A stretch of DNA of 64,000 bases from Thiohalorhabdus denitrificans (GTDB lineage: Bacteria; Pseudomonadota; Gammaproteobacteria; Thiohalorhabdales; Thiohalorhabdaceae): assembly GCF_001399755.1 (NCBI RefSeq), contig NZ_LJCP01000005.1, forward strand, positions 62,001-126,000. The letters are read 5' to 3'. A program made the translations under genes and the position numbers. The notes beneath the pieces were generated by a model that did not search any database, had not been told where the DNA came from, and was given only the letters and a program-made list of their open reading frames with translations. Positions 14,602 to 22,711 of this stretch are shown here, piece by piece. The first letter of the stretch is position 1. Every line of letters begins with the position of its first letter.

Positions 14602-16287
14602 ATGCTCCAACACCTCTCCATCCGCAATCTCGCCGTCATGGCGGCCTGCGATATCGAGCTGGGTCCTGGATTCACCGTGCTCACGGGTGAGACCGGGGCC
14701 GGCAAGTCCATCCTGGTGGACGCCCTGGGGCTGGTGCTCGGCGACCGCGCCGACCTCGACCAGGTGCGCGGCGGCACCGAGCAGGCGGAGATCACCGCCG
14801 CCTTCCAGCTGCCCGCCGACAGCCCCGCGCGGGGCCTGCTGCGCGAGCAGGCACTGGAGGGCGACGACGGCGAGTGCATCATCCGCCGGGTGCTGGCCCG
14901 TGAAGGCCGTTCCAAGGCCTTCGTGAACGGCCGGCCCACCCCCGTGCAGACCCTCAAGGAGCTGGGCCAGTGGCTGGTGGATATCCACGGCCAGGGCGAG
15001 CACCACACCCTGCTTAACGGATCCACCCAGCGCGACCTCCTGGACGCCTTCGCCGGTGCCACGGAGCAGGCCGGCTGGGTGGCCGAGGCCTGGCGGACCT
15101 GGCGGGCCGCGCAGGAGAAGCTGGGGGAGCTGGAGCGGAGCCAGGGCGAGCGGGAGGAGCGCCGCGAGCTGCTGCGCTTCCAGGTAGGCGAGCTGGAGGA
15201 GCTGGCCCTGCAGCCGGGGGAGACGGAGCAACTGGAGGCCGAGCGCGCCCGGCTCGGGTCCGTTCACCGCCTGATGGAGGGAGCCCAGGGCCTGGTGCAG
15301 CTCCTCTACGAGGAAGAGGGCTCCGTCTCCGAGCGGCTGGGCCACGCCCAGGCGGAGCTGGAGGGCTTGGCGGAAACCGATCCCGAGCTGGCCGAGGCCC
15401 GCGACCTGGTGGCCAATTCCGCCGCCCAGGCCGAGGAGGCCGCCGAGGCGGTGCGCGGCTACCTGAACCGCCTGGAGGCCGACCCCGAACGCCTGGAGGT
15501 GGTCCAGGAGCGGCTCGACACCGTCTACCAGCTCTCCCGCAAGCACCACGCGGATCCCGAGGAGCTGGTGGACCTGGCCGGCCGGCTCCGCGCCGAGCTC
15601 GACGAGCTGGAGGAGCTCGGCCCCCGCCTGCAGGCGGCCCGCGAGGAGGTGGAGCGCACCCGGGGGATCTACGCCGACGCCGCGGCCGACCTCAGCCGCA
15701 TGCGCAAGGCGGGGGCGGAGAAGCTCGCCGAGCGGGTCACCGAGGAGATCCAGGTGCTGGGCATGCCCGACGCGGCCCTGGAGGTGGCGGTGGATACCGC
15801 GGAGGATGCCGAGGAAGGGGGGGGCCACGGCATGGACCGCGTGGAGCTGCGGGTGCGCACCAACCCCGGCGAGCCGCCCCGGCCCCTGGCCAAGATCGCC
15901 TCGGGCGGCGAGCTGTCCCGTCTGTCCCTGGGGATCCAGGTGGTCCTGGCCCGCCACACGGAAGTGCCCACGCTCATCTTCGACGAGGTGGACGTGGGCG
16001 TCTCCGGGGCGGTGGCGGAGAGCGTGGGCCGCAAGCTGCGGACCGTGGGGGAGCGCAGCCAGGTGCTGGCGGTGACCCACCTGCCGCAGGTGGCCGCCCA
16101 GGGCCACCACCACCTGCGCATCTTCAAGGAAACGGACGCCGAGGGCGCCTACACCCGGGTGGAGCCGCTGACCCGCGAGGAGCGGGTGGAGGAGATCGCC
16201 CGCATCCTGGGCAGCCGCAACGTCACCGACTCCACCCGGGCCAACGCCCGGGAGATGCTGACGGAAGCGGAGACCGCCGAATCCTAG
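14602..16287 (+). CDS. recN: DNA repair protein RecN (SMC-like ATPase)
   Basis: 561 residues. RecN is an SMC-related ATPase acting on DNA double-strand breaks. The N-terminal head has Walker A GETGAGKS (about 29-36). Two long coiled-coil arms (about 160-370), rich in Glu, Arg and Leu, follow. The C-terminal head has the ABC signature SGGELSRLSLG and Walker B TLIFDEVDVG. ATG at 14602 matches the family start (MLQHLSIRNLAV). It lies 115 bases after nadK. No LexA box was recognised upstream. Confidence 0.97.
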   Translation: MLQHLSIRNLAVMAACDIELGPGFTVLTGETGAGKSILVDALGLVLGDRADLDQVRGGTEQAEITAAFQLPADSPARGLLREQALEGDDGECIIRRVLAREGRSKAFVNGRPTPVQTLKELGQWLVDIHGQGEHHTLLNGSTQRDLLDAFAGATEQAGWVAEAWRTWRAAQEKLGELERSQGEREERRELLRFQVGELEELALQPGETEQLEAERARLGSVHRLMEGAQGLVQLLYEEEGSVSERLGHAQAELEGLAETDPELAEARDLVANSAAQAEEAAEAVRGYLNRLEADPERLEVVQERLDTVYQLSRKHHADPEELVDLAGRLRAELDELEELGPRLQAAREEVERTRGIYADAAADLSRMRKAGAEKLAERVTEEIQVLGMPDAALEVAVDTAEDAEEGGGHGMDRVELRVRTNPGEPPRPLAKIASGGELSRLSLGIQVVLARHTEVPTLIFDEVDVGVSGAVAESVGRKLRTVGERSQVLAVTHLPQVAAQGHHHLRIFKETDAEGAYTRVEPLTREERVEEIARILGSRNVTDSTRANAREMLTEAETAES

Positions 16288-16358
16288 TCCCTGGCCCGCG
16301 CCTGCATCCCCCGGGGCCGGCGTTAGCGGACGGTTGCCCGTGCCGGGCCCGATCCGAA

Positions 16359-16383
16359 ATCGCCCGCTAAGGCCGGCTCCCGC
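16359..16383. repeat. single REP-like arm related to the 8178-8258 repeat
   Basis: The 25 bases starting ATCGCCCGCTAAGG match the right arm of the 8178-8258 pair at 20 of 25 positions. It lies in the gap between the convergent recN and fur genes, the usual site for REP sequences. No convincing inverted partner was found next to it. Confidence 0.5.
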
Positions 16384-16392
16384 GGCGGGCGC

Positions 16393-16824
16393 CTACCCCT
16401 CCTGCTTCTCCCGGAGGCAGTCGGCACAGAGGCCGTAGAGCTCCATGCGGTGGTCCGTGAGCCGGAAACCGTGCTCCTTGGCCACCTCCTGCTGCAGGCG
16501 TTCGATCTGCTCGTTGTAGAACTCCTCCACCCGGCCGCAGCGGACGCAGACCATGTGGTCGTGGTGCTTGTTCTCGTCGAGCTCGAAGAAGGCGCGTTCG
16601 CCGTCGAAGTGGTGACGCTTCACCAGGCCGGCCTGCTCGAACTGCGTCAGGACGCGGTAGACCGTGGCCAGGCCCACCTCCTCGCCGGCGTCCAGCAGGC
16701 TGCGGTAGACCCCCTCGGCGGTGAGGTGGCGCTCCTCGGAATCCTCGAGCAGTTGTAATATCATCAATCGCGGCCGCGTCGCCTTGAGGCCGGCCTGCTT
16801 CAGATCGCTGGTTTCCCGGCTCAT
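16393..16824 (-). CDS. fur: ferric uptake regulator Fur
   Basis: 143 residues. Fur is an iron-responsive repressor. The winged-helix DNA-binding half (about 1-85) includes LKATRPRLMILQLL and the recognition region VGLATVYRVLTQFEQAG. The metal-binding half has the HHDHMVC motif, a CVRC pair and a second CADC pair near the C-terminus for structural zinc. ATG at 16824 is preceded by AAGGAGG. It is divergent from bamE; the shared 123-base gap holds a TATACAAT box (16886-16893 on this strand) that could be its -10. Confidence 0.97.
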   Translation of the reverse strand: MSRETSDLKQAGLKATRPRLMILQLLEDSEERHLTAEGVYRSLLDAGEEVGLATVYRVLTQFEQAGLVKRHHFDGERAFFELDENKHHDHMVCVRCGRVEEFYNEQIERLQQEVAKEHGFRLTDHRMELYGLCADCLREKQEG

Positions 16825-16947
16825 GCACCCGCCTCCTTACTCGGGAAGCCACCCGGAATAAAATCGGGAATCAGTTTCGTTCCGTATTGTATACCTGGGG
16901 GGTCGGTTACGCGAAAGCCGGCCCCGGTCCCACGCAGGGAGCCTGCC

Positions 16948-17298
16948 ATGCCTAAAGCCGACCCCGCGTATCCCCCTCGCCTGCTGCCCGCGCTCGGGCT
17001 CTGGCTCGTCCTCCTACTGGCCCTGAGCGGCTGCGCGCGGATGGAGGTGGAGCAGGGGAACTACCTGACCAAGGCGCAAGTGGAGGGCGTGGAGCGCGGC
17101 ATGAGCCAAGCCGCGGTGCGCCGGTCCCTGGGCGAGCCCCTGCTGCGGGACCCGTTCCGGCCCGACCGCTGGGACTACGTCTTCCTGCTGACTTCGGAGG
17201 CGGGGGAGCGCACCTACCGGCGGCTGACGGTCTTCTTCAACGAGCGGGGACGGGTGGAGCGCCTGGAGCGGGCCGGGAAGGACTTCCCCGAGGGGTAA
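16948..17298 (+). CDS. bamE: outer-membrane assembly lipoprotein BamE (SmpA)
   Basis: 116 residues. BamE is a lipoprotein of the BAM complex that inserts beta-barrel proteins into the outer membrane. The N-terminus has a hydrophobic signal (about 12-27) ending in a lipobox LSGC, so Cys28 should be lipidated. The mature part has the SmpA/OmlA fold with conserved GMSQAAVRRSLGEPL and the DRWDYVF segment. ATG at 16948 follows GGGAG. It is divergent from fur, an arrangement conserved in pseudomonads and relatives. Confidence 0.95.
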   Translation: MPKADPAYPPRLLPALGLWLVLLLALSGCARMEVEQGNYLTKAQVEGVERGMSQAAVRRSLGEPLLRDPFRPDRWDYVFLLTSEAGERTYRRLTVFFNERGRVERLERAGKDFPEG

Positions 17299-17317
17299 GA
17301 CCGGGGAGCTGCGGGGC

Positions 17318-17373
17318 GCCCCGCCGGGGACGTTTCCGGCCCTTGCGGCCTAGGGGGCGTAGCCCGGCGGGGC
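17318..17373. repeat. inverted repeat between convergent bamE and rnfH
   Basis: GCCCCGCCGGG (from 17318) and CCCGGCGGGGC (17363-17373) are exact 11-bp complements enclosing about 34 bases. The segment lies between two convergent stop codons. Without a T-run it is not a classical terminator, but a long-lived RNA structure or factor-independent pause at the junction is plausible. Confidence 0.4.
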
Positions 17374-17380
17374 TCCGGGG

Positions 17381-17716
17381 TTACTCTCCTTCCCCGGTGG
17401 AACCGGAGCCGTCGCCTCCCGCGTCACCCTTGTCCTCTTCCCCACCTTCGGCGGACTTGCGCTTGCGGGTGCGCGCCTTCTTGGGATCCGCCTGGAGCGG
17501 CCGGTAGATCTCTACCCGGTCCCCTTCCCGCAGTTCCTGGTCGTCCTTCACGGGCTTGCCGAAGACGCCGAGCTTCTTCCCCTCCAGCTCCAAGTGGGGG
17601 AACTTCTCCAGGATCCCCGACATCCGCACCGCCTCCTCGGCCGTGATGCCCTCCGGGGCCTCGAACTCCACCCATTCCTGATGGTCGGGCTCGGCGTACG
17701 CCACGCTCACCTGCAT
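17381..17716 (-). CDS. rnfH: RnfH/UPF0125 family ubiquitin-fold protein
   Basis: 111 residues. A beta-grasp protein of the RnfH family whose exact function is not settled; it is nearly always encoded next to ratA. Conserved features are the N-terminal VSVAYAEPDHQEW strand, an LGVFGKPVKDD loop and the terminal motif VEIYRPLQADPK. The last about 25 residues are a Gly/Asp/Glu-rich tail beyond the fold. ATG at 17716 has AGGAG upstream. It is 22 bases downstream of ratA, so the two form an operon. Confidence 0.92.
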   Translation of the reverse strand: MQVSVAYAEPDHQEWVEFEAPEGITAEEAVRMSGILEKFPHLELEGKKLGVFGKPVKDDQELREGDRVEIYRPLQADPKKARTRKRKSAEGGEEDKGDAGGDGSGSTGEGE

Positions 17717-17738
17717 CCTTGCTCCTCCTCCGTCCCGC

Positions 17739-18176
17739 TCAGTAGCGGCCGTAGACCACCTCGGCCCGCTTGCGGAAATCGGCCACCAGGGTATCCACCG
17801 CCCGGTGGAAGACCGGTCCCACCATCATGGACAGCATGCGGTTGACGAACTCGAACTGGATGGACATGTGCACCCGGCTCCCCCGGTCCTCCAGGGGCTC
17901 GAAGGTCCAGACCCCTTCCAGGAAGCGGAACGGTCCCTCCAGCAGCCGCATCTCCACCAGCTTGGGCCGCTGGAAGGTGTTGCGGGTGGAGAAGGACTTC
18001 CGCAGGCCCTTGAACTCCAGGGTGAGCTCCGCCGTCAGGGAGTCCTCTTCCCGGGTCAGGATCCGGCCGTGGCTGCACCAGGACAGGAACTCCGGATAGG
18101 ACTCCACGTCCATGACCAGTTGGTACATCTGCTCGGCGGTGTGAGGAACGACCTCGCTGCGCTCCAGGGACGGCAT
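17739..18176 (-). CDS. ratA: RatA/Coq10-like START-domain protein
   Basis: 145 residues with the SRPBCC fold. E. coli RatA was reported as a ribosome-association toxin; other members are Coq10-like lipid or quinone binders, so the role here is open. The conserved opening SEVVPHTAEQMYQLVMDVESYP and the YPEFLSWC segment are typical. ATG at 18176 is preceded by GGAGGAAGAG. It is followed by rnfH. In most gammaproteobacteria the gene is divergent from smpB; here a transporter gene is interposed. Confidence 0.93.
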   Translation of the reverse strand: MPSLERSEVVPHTAEQMYQLVMDVESYPEFLSWCSHGRILTREEDSLTAELTLEFKGLRKSFSTRNTFQRPKLVEMRLLEGPFRFLEGVWTFEPLEDRGSRVHMSIQFEFVNRMLSMMVGPVFHRAVDTLVADFRKRAEVVYGRY

Positions 18177-18237
18177 AGGCGGACTCTTCCTCCGGTTGGT
18201 TGCTTACTCGGATGGGTCCCGGCCGGGCCCGCTCCCT

Positions 18238-19905
18238 TCAATCGGCCCGGGAGCGCTCCTCCTGGCGCCAGGAGTGTAGATCGATCACCACCGCCACCAG
18301 CAGGGTGACCACCAGCCAGCCTACGCCGATCCCCACCACGGCCCAGGGCGAATAGCCCCCGTAGGGCTCCAGGAGCTCCTGGGCCAGGGCGCGGTCCAGC
18401 AGGCCGAGAAGCGCCACGGGGATGATGACCTTCAGGCTGTAATCCAGCCAGGAGCGCTGCAGCCACACCCCGGCGATGGAGAGCAGCACGAACAGGCGCG
18501 CCAGGAAGGTGCCCAGCCCGTCCTCGGCCTGGTGCAGGCCGAACCAGGTGAAGGCCAGCGCCCCGGTCATGAGCAGGCGCATGAAGGTGCCGTAGTGGCT
18601 GCTGAAGCGGAAGCTGCCCGCCCCTTCGATGTGGGAGCCGAGGCGCTCGCCGCCGAACACCCAGCCCACGATGAGGGCCTCCAGCAGCCCCACCAGCACC
18701 AGCCCGTAGCTGGTCAGGAAGTGGTCGACGATGTCCAGCCAGGCGATCCCTGCGCCGGTGGTGAACACCATGCCCAGCAGGAAGCCGATGGTGCACAGGG
18801 TGCCCACCACCTTGGTGCGGTCCACCTCGTATTTGTCCGAAAGGGCCGAAACGAAGGCCTGGATCAGGGAGATGGAGGAGGAAAGCCCGGCGATGGCCAG
18901 CGCGCTGAAGAACAGGACGCCGAACATCGTGGGCAGGAAGGGCAGCTCGCTGATCACCTGCGGATAGGCGACGAAGGCGAGGCCGATGCCGCTGGTGACG
19001 ACGTCCTCCACCCCCTGCCCCTGCGCCTGGGCCATGAAGCCCAGCGTGGCGAACACCGCCACCCCCGCGAAGATGGCGAAGCCGCTGTCGGCGAAGGCGG
19101 TGATCAGGGCGTTGCGGGTGATGTTGGAGCGCTCCGGCAGGTAGGAAGCGTAGGCGATCATGATGCCGAAGCCCAGGGAGAGGGTGAAGAAGATCTGGGT
19201 AATGGCCTCCACCCAGACCCGCCAGTCGGCCAGCTTGGCCCAGTCAGGCGACAGGTACCAGGTAAGGCCCTGCCCCGCCCCGGGCAGGAACAGCGACCAC
19301 ACCACCAGAACGATCATGAGCAGGAACAGCAGCGGGATGAACACCCGGATCACCGGCTCCACCCCCGCGCGCAGGCCGCGGCCCACGATGACGCCGTTGA
19401 TGGCCCAGACGGCGGCCAGGGCCACCAGCACGGTGAGGTTGGGGCCGGTCAGATCGAAGGGCCCACGCAGCCCGTCCTCGGTGGCGGCCCCCAGGAACTC
19501 GCCGAAGAAGAAGGCGTTGGCGCCGCCCTCCACGCCCGTCCACGGCTGGTAGAGGGCGAAGAAGATGAAGCTCAGGCACCAGGCGATTACCACGCAGTAG
19601 TAGATCAGGATGCCGAACATGGTGAAGCCCACGGCCCACCACCCCACCCACTGGAAGCGCCGGTCGATGCGGAACAGGGAGACGGGGGCCGAGGCCTTCA
19701 TGTAGTGGCCGATGCCGAACTCCAGCAGGAGCAGCGGGATGCCGACAATGAACAGGGCCAGGACGTATGGGATCAGGAAGGCCCCGCCACCGTTCTCGTA
19801 GGTGACGTAGGAGAACCGCCAGATGTTGCCGAGTCCCACCGCCGAGCCGACGGCCGCCATGATGAAGCCCGCGGTGGACTGCCACTGCTCCCGTTGCTCG
19901 CTCAT
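18238..19905 (-). CDS. neurotransmitter:sodium symporter (NSS/SLC6) family transporter
   Basis: 555 residues with about 12 membrane segments and the LeuT-like fold. The N-terminus shows the sodium-site motif AAVGSAVGLGNIWRFSY, strongly conserved in bacterial NSS proteins. Segment 6 has the unwound-helix pattern around QIFFTLSLGFGIMIAY. It should couple sodium entry to uptake of an amino acid or osmolyte; the substrate cannot be read from sequence. ATG at 19905. It lies between ratA and the divergent smpB, an unusual place, and may be co-transcribed into ratA-rnfH (61-base gap). Confidence 0.93.
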   Translation of the reverse strand: MSEQREQWQSTAGFIMAAVGSAVGLGNIWRFSYVTYENGGGAFLIPYVLALFIVGIPLLLLEFGIGHYMKASAPVSLFRIDRRFQWVGWWAVGFTMFGILIYYCVVIAWCLSFIFFALYQPWTGVEGGANAFFFGEFLGAATEDGLRGPFDLTGPNLTVLVALAAVWAINGVIVGRGLRAGVEPVIRVFIPLLFLLMIVLVVWSLFLPGAGQGLTWYLSPDWAKLADWRVWVEAITQIFFTLSLGFGIMIAYASYLPERSNITRNALITAFADSGFAIFAGVAVFATLGFMAQAQGQGVEDVVTSGIGLAFVAYPQVISELPFLPTMFGVLFFSALAIAGLSSSISLIQAFVSALSDKYEVDRTKVVGTLCTIGFLLGMVFTTGAGIAWLDIVDHFLTSYGLVLVGLLEALIVGWVFGGERLGSHIEGAGSFRFSSHYGTFMRLLMTGALAFTWFGLHQAEDGLGTFLARLFVLLSIAGVWLQRSWLDYSLKVIIPVALLGLLDRALAQELLEPYGGYSPWAVVGIGVGWLVVTLLVAVVIDLHSWRQEERSRAD

Positions 19906-20110
19906 GGGCTCGCTTTCCCCTTTTGCCGTGAGCGGCCCCCGCCCGCGGGGCCGAAGAGGTGAGCTGGGCCGCCGATGAGCGGCGGCGCGACAAGCGCGCC
20001 CAGCCTACCAGACTTGTCCAGGACGTGCCGGGGGCGGAATTGAGGCCCGTCCCGCTTCGGGGTAGCATGGCCGGCTAAACCGCAGGTCAGTCCGCCGAGA
20101 ACGGGAGCCC

Positions 20111-20575
20111 ATGGGAGCACCACCACGCCAGATCGCCCAGAACAAGAAGGCCCGCTTCGACTTCCACATCGAGGAGGAATTCGAGGCGGGCATCGAGCTG
20201 CAGGGCTGGGAGGTGAAGGCCCTGCGTGCGGGACGGGCGAACATCAAGGAAAGCCACGTCATCATCCACCATGGCGAGGCTTGGCTGGTGGGCGCGCGCA
20301 TCTCCCCCCTGCCCGAGGCCTCCACCCATGTGAACCCCGACCCCACCCGCACCCGGCGCCTGCTCCTGCACGCCCGTCAGCTCCGCACCCTGATCGGCCA
20401 GACCCAGCAGAAGGGGTTCACGATCGTTGCCCTGGACATGCACTGGACCCGGGGACTGGCCAAGGTGCAGATCGCCCTGGCCAAGGGTAAGAAGAAGCAG
20501 GACAAGCGGGCTGACATCAAGGAACGCGACTGGCAGCGGCAGAAAGAGCGCATCATCAAGGAGAAGAACCGCTAG
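20111..20575 (+). CDS. smpB: SsrA-binding protein SmpB
   Basis: 154 residues. SmpB binds tmRNA and places it in the A site of stalled ribosomes for trans-translation. The opening [20 protein letters not shown] and the [19 protein letters not shown] segment are diagnostic. The C-terminal basic tail, [16 protein letters not shown], is the part that occupies the mRNA channel. ATG at 20111 follows GGGAG. The tmRNA gene lies 188 bases downstream in the same direction. Confidence 0.98.
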   Translation: MGAPPRQIAQNKKARFDFHIEEEFEAGIELQGWEVKALRAGRANIKESHVIIHHGEAWLVGARISPLPEASTHVNPDPTRTRRLLLHARQLRTLIGQTQQKGFTIVALDMHWTRGLAKVQIALAKGKKKQDKRADIKERDWQRQKERIIKEKNR

Positions 20576-20724
20576 TCTCCGCCCGGGAACCGCGGGCGAT
20601 GGCAAGGGTCCTGTAGGCAGGACGATGCTGCCCGGCCCTGCAGCGGAAGGGGCTCCGGGCCCTGCGGGGAACTTCCCGGAAAGACCCCAGTCTTATTGGG
20701 TGAATCCGGCCGAGAGATGGCCCC

Positions 20725-20753
20725 TTGGGGGCAAGTCTGATAGGCTGGATAAC
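20725..20753 (+). promoter_or_regulatory. candidate promoter for ssrA
   Basis: TTGGGG (20725-20730) and GATAAC (20748-20753) are separated by 17 bases. The -10 matches TATAAT at four positions, the -35 matches only TTG. Transcription would start around 20760, a few bases before the mature 5' end. Confidence 0.4.
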
Positions 20754-20763
20754 AGCTTGCGAA

Positions 20764-21123
20764 GGGGGCGATTCTGGATTCGACGTGAACCCGCAAGCTA
20801 TTGGTGCATGCCGAGGTAGCTGGGTAACCTCGTAAATCCTCCCAGCGGGCAAAGATACCTGCCGACAACGAAGAGTTCGCCGTAGCCGCATAGCCGGCTG
20901 CCCCGCTTCCCGAGCTGCCCGTGGCAAGGGATCAAGCGGGTCGACCTTCACGGGATCGCGGTAGCGCCCCGCCCGGGGCCACCTACCGTTAAAGCCAATC
21001 CGGGCTAACCGGTCACATCCCCGTCACCCGGGACCGTGATCGGGAAACCAAAGGGTGACTAAGCATGTAGATCCAATAGTGGACGGTTCGCGGACGCGGG
21101 TTCGAGTCCCGCCGCCTCCACCA
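20764..21123 (+). ncRNA. ssrA: transfer-messenger RNA (tmRNA, SsrA)
   Basis: A 360-base tmRNA. The 5' end GGGGGCGATTCTGGATTCGAC pairs with the 3' end CCGCCTCC-ACCA to make the alanine-type acceptor stem, and a T-arm (GGTTCGAGTCC) precedes it; CCA is encoded. The tag reading frame at 20861-20893 reads ADNEEFAVAA followed by TAG, ending in the AA degron recognised by ClpXP. GC-rich pseudoknot regions follow. It is one-piece, not permuted. It lies downstream of smpB and ends directly in a strong terminator. Confidence 0.97.
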
Positions 21124-21166
21124 ACAAAAAAAGACCGCCCGGGCGCCCGGGCGGTCTTTTTTTGTT
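21123..21166. terminator. bidirectional intrinsic terminator of ssrA
   Basis: A perfect 44-bp palindrome centred between 21144 and 21145. The GC-rich arms (GACCGCCCGGGC) are flanked by seven A on the left and seven T on the right, so it terminates in both directions. It begins at the last base of the tmRNA CCA end. Confidence 0.93.
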
Positions 21167-21456
21167 CTCGGCGAACTAATGCTCCGGCCAGCCCCCCCTT
21201 TCCTCCCGGGTCAGTGCGGCTGCCCCCGCAGCTCGCGGACCGGATGCTCCCCCGCGGGTTGGCTGCGGTATTTCTCCCCCTTGGCCTCCCGGTGCGTGCC
21301 GACCTTGCTGGACACGGGGCGGGATTCCCCGCCCGACCAGCCAGAACCGCGGTTCCCCGTGGTTGCGGAGCCGCTCGGGGAAAAGGCCGGGAAGCCATAG
21401 GCTCCCGCCATTTGCAGCGACACCCTCAGGGAAGTGGTCGCCGGAACCAGCACTTG

Positions 21457-21642
21457 CTAGCGCCTGGCGATCACCCAAACGGCGTGAATGATCCCGGGTA
21501 TGAACCCCAGGAGGGTAAGCAGGATGTTCAGCCAGAAGGCGCCCTTCAGCCCCACCTGGAGAAAGACCCCCAACGGCGGCAGGAGGACGGCGGCGATGAT
21601 GCGCAGAATGTCCATGGCTATGCTGTCTTCTCGTGCTTCCAT
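21457..21642 (-). CDS. YqaE/Pmp3 family small membrane protein
   Basis: 61 residues. Pmp3/YqaE proteins are tiny two-helix membrane proteins linked to salt and stress tolerance. Signature features are MDILRIIAAVLLPPLGVFLQ, the GLKGAFWLNILLTLLGFIPG core and a final HAVWVI. ATG at 21642 has AGGAG six bases upstream; an internal ATG at 21615 would give the classical 52-residue form. It lies 58 bases downstream of the hemerythrin gene on the same strand, so the two may be expressed together as a stress pair. Confidence 0.9.
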   Translation of the reverse strand: MEAREDSIAMDILRIIAAVLLPPLGVFLQVGLKGAFWLNILLTLLGFIPGIIHAVWVIARR

Positions 21643-21700
21643 CTCTCACTCCTGGGCAATGCCACGGCCTTCATGAAACTTCCTCCCAAGCTGCGGGCCC

Positions 21701-22147
21701 CTAATGCTGGGGCCTCTGGGCCTTCTCCTGGGTGAAGCTCTCCCCGATCTCGTTGGCCTGCTGATCGTCCAGGATCCCCTGGGCCTCGGGGAAGATCTGG
21801 TTTTCCCCTTCGTCCACGTGGGATTCCACGCTCTGCTTGAGCTCGCGCAGCTTGGAAGCCCATTCGGGCGTGGAACGGTCGAGGTGGGTGAGCTCCAGAA
21901 GGAGGTTCTCCACCTCGCTGTGCTCCTGCATGGCGTGCTGGGCGTCCCCCTTGCTTTCCGAGTGCTGGCGCAAGGCGTTATAGAAGGTAGCGTCCTCCGC
22001 CCGGGCGTGCGCCAGGAGCTCCTCCTTCACTTTGGGGAACAGGGCATCGCGTCGACCGGGATCGCTTTCGGCGATATTGTTCAGCTGCTCCAGCATCTTC
22101 GATGTTTCCCGATGATCTTCGGCCAGTTTTTGGTAGATATCCGTCAT
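21701..22147 (-). CDS. hemerythrin HHE-domain protein
   Basis: 148 residues. HHE cation-binding proteins fold as a four-helix bundle that can hold a di-iron site for oxygen, NO or iron handling. Candidate ligands are the His in DHRETS (about residue 12), the His and Glu in LAHARAEDATFY (about 48-52), HAMQEHSEVE, and the His/Glu in SVESHVDEGENQIFP. ATG at 22147 is preceded by GAGGAG. It is upstream of the Pmp3-like gene in the same direction. Function is stress-related by family; the ligand is not predictable. Confidence 0.88.
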   Translation of the reverse strand: MTDIYQKLAEDHRETSKMLEQLNNIAESDPGRRDALFPKVKEELLAHARAEDATFYNALRQHSESKGDAQHAMQEHSEVENLLLELTHLDRSTPEWASKLRELKQSVESHVDEGENQIFPEAQGILDDQQANEIGESFTQEKAQRPQH

Positions 22148-22581
22148 AACCGTTCTCCTCGTTTGTTTGTTGCACGTTTCCCCCCGAGCCCGTGGGCGGT
22201 CTATTGGGGGCAGCCGCACAAACCCTGGCATTTGCCCGCAAGAAGGACCGCCCCGGGAAGCACGGCCAGGGAATCGAACCGGCCTCTGAACCACGTGGGG
22301 GGAAGATCCGGCGGAGGGGGTGCCGGGCGCCTGACACCGGGAAGGCAAGTACCGCTTGGGGAAGGGGGCAATAAGGAACGGCCATGGACGCTGGCCCGGA
22401 AACGCCGCCGGACCGCGCAGGGGTCCGGGCCACCCACCCGCGGCCGGGCACCGTCCCTTCAGCCATCCGGCAACGAGGCACCCGTGGGGAGCAGGCTGTC
22501 CGCGGCCCACCGTGCCGCCTTTTTGCCGGACATGCTGTCCGAGAGCCGAGGGGTGGCCGGACAAAGCGAGCAAAGCCGCCC
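22148..22581. other. intergenic region with no recognised gene
   Basis: This stretch lies between the hemerythrin gene (leftward) and the flavin oxygenase gene (rightward). Open frames here lack ribosome sites and family similarity. The region near 22190 should contain the hemerythrin promoter on the minus strand, but no convincing boxes were seen. A T-arm-like string near 22270 is not part of a tRNA. Confidence 0.6.
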
Positions 22582-22610
22582 TTGAAATGGCAACCCAAAA
22601 TCCGTATACA
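22582..22610 (+). promoter_or_regulatory. candidate sigma-70 promoter of the NMO-type oxygenase gene
   Basis: TTGAAA (22582-22587, 5 of 6) and TATACA (22605-22610, 4 of 6) with an exact 17-base spacer. The start point would be about 22617, leaving a 5' leader of roughly 95 bases that opens with the palindrome CCCTGCAGGG. The surrounding bases are more AT-rich than the gene bodies. Confidence 0.55.
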
Positions 22611-22711
22611 AGGTACCCTGCAGGGCTCCTTTTGATCCCCGTCAATTCACGGACAGGCCCCTGCGTTTAGCCTGTTTCTTGGTTCACCCATATATAGAGC
22701 TGTATCGCACC

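Noticed and set aside
17318-17373. The bamE/rnfH junction repeat as a further REP copy
   Set aside because: The arms share GC content but not the GTAGGAGC core or the small internal palindrome of the REP family.
21100-21460. Possible attachment site at the tmRNA 3' end, a common integration target
   Set aside because: A terminator follows at once, no integrase or repeated tmRNA 3' fragment was seen, and the next genes are ordinary chromosomal ones.
22255-22300. T-arm-like string (GGTTCGATTC on the minus strand) suggesting a tRNA
   Set aside because: The flanks form no acceptor, D or anticodon arms, and the T-stem itself is mismatched.
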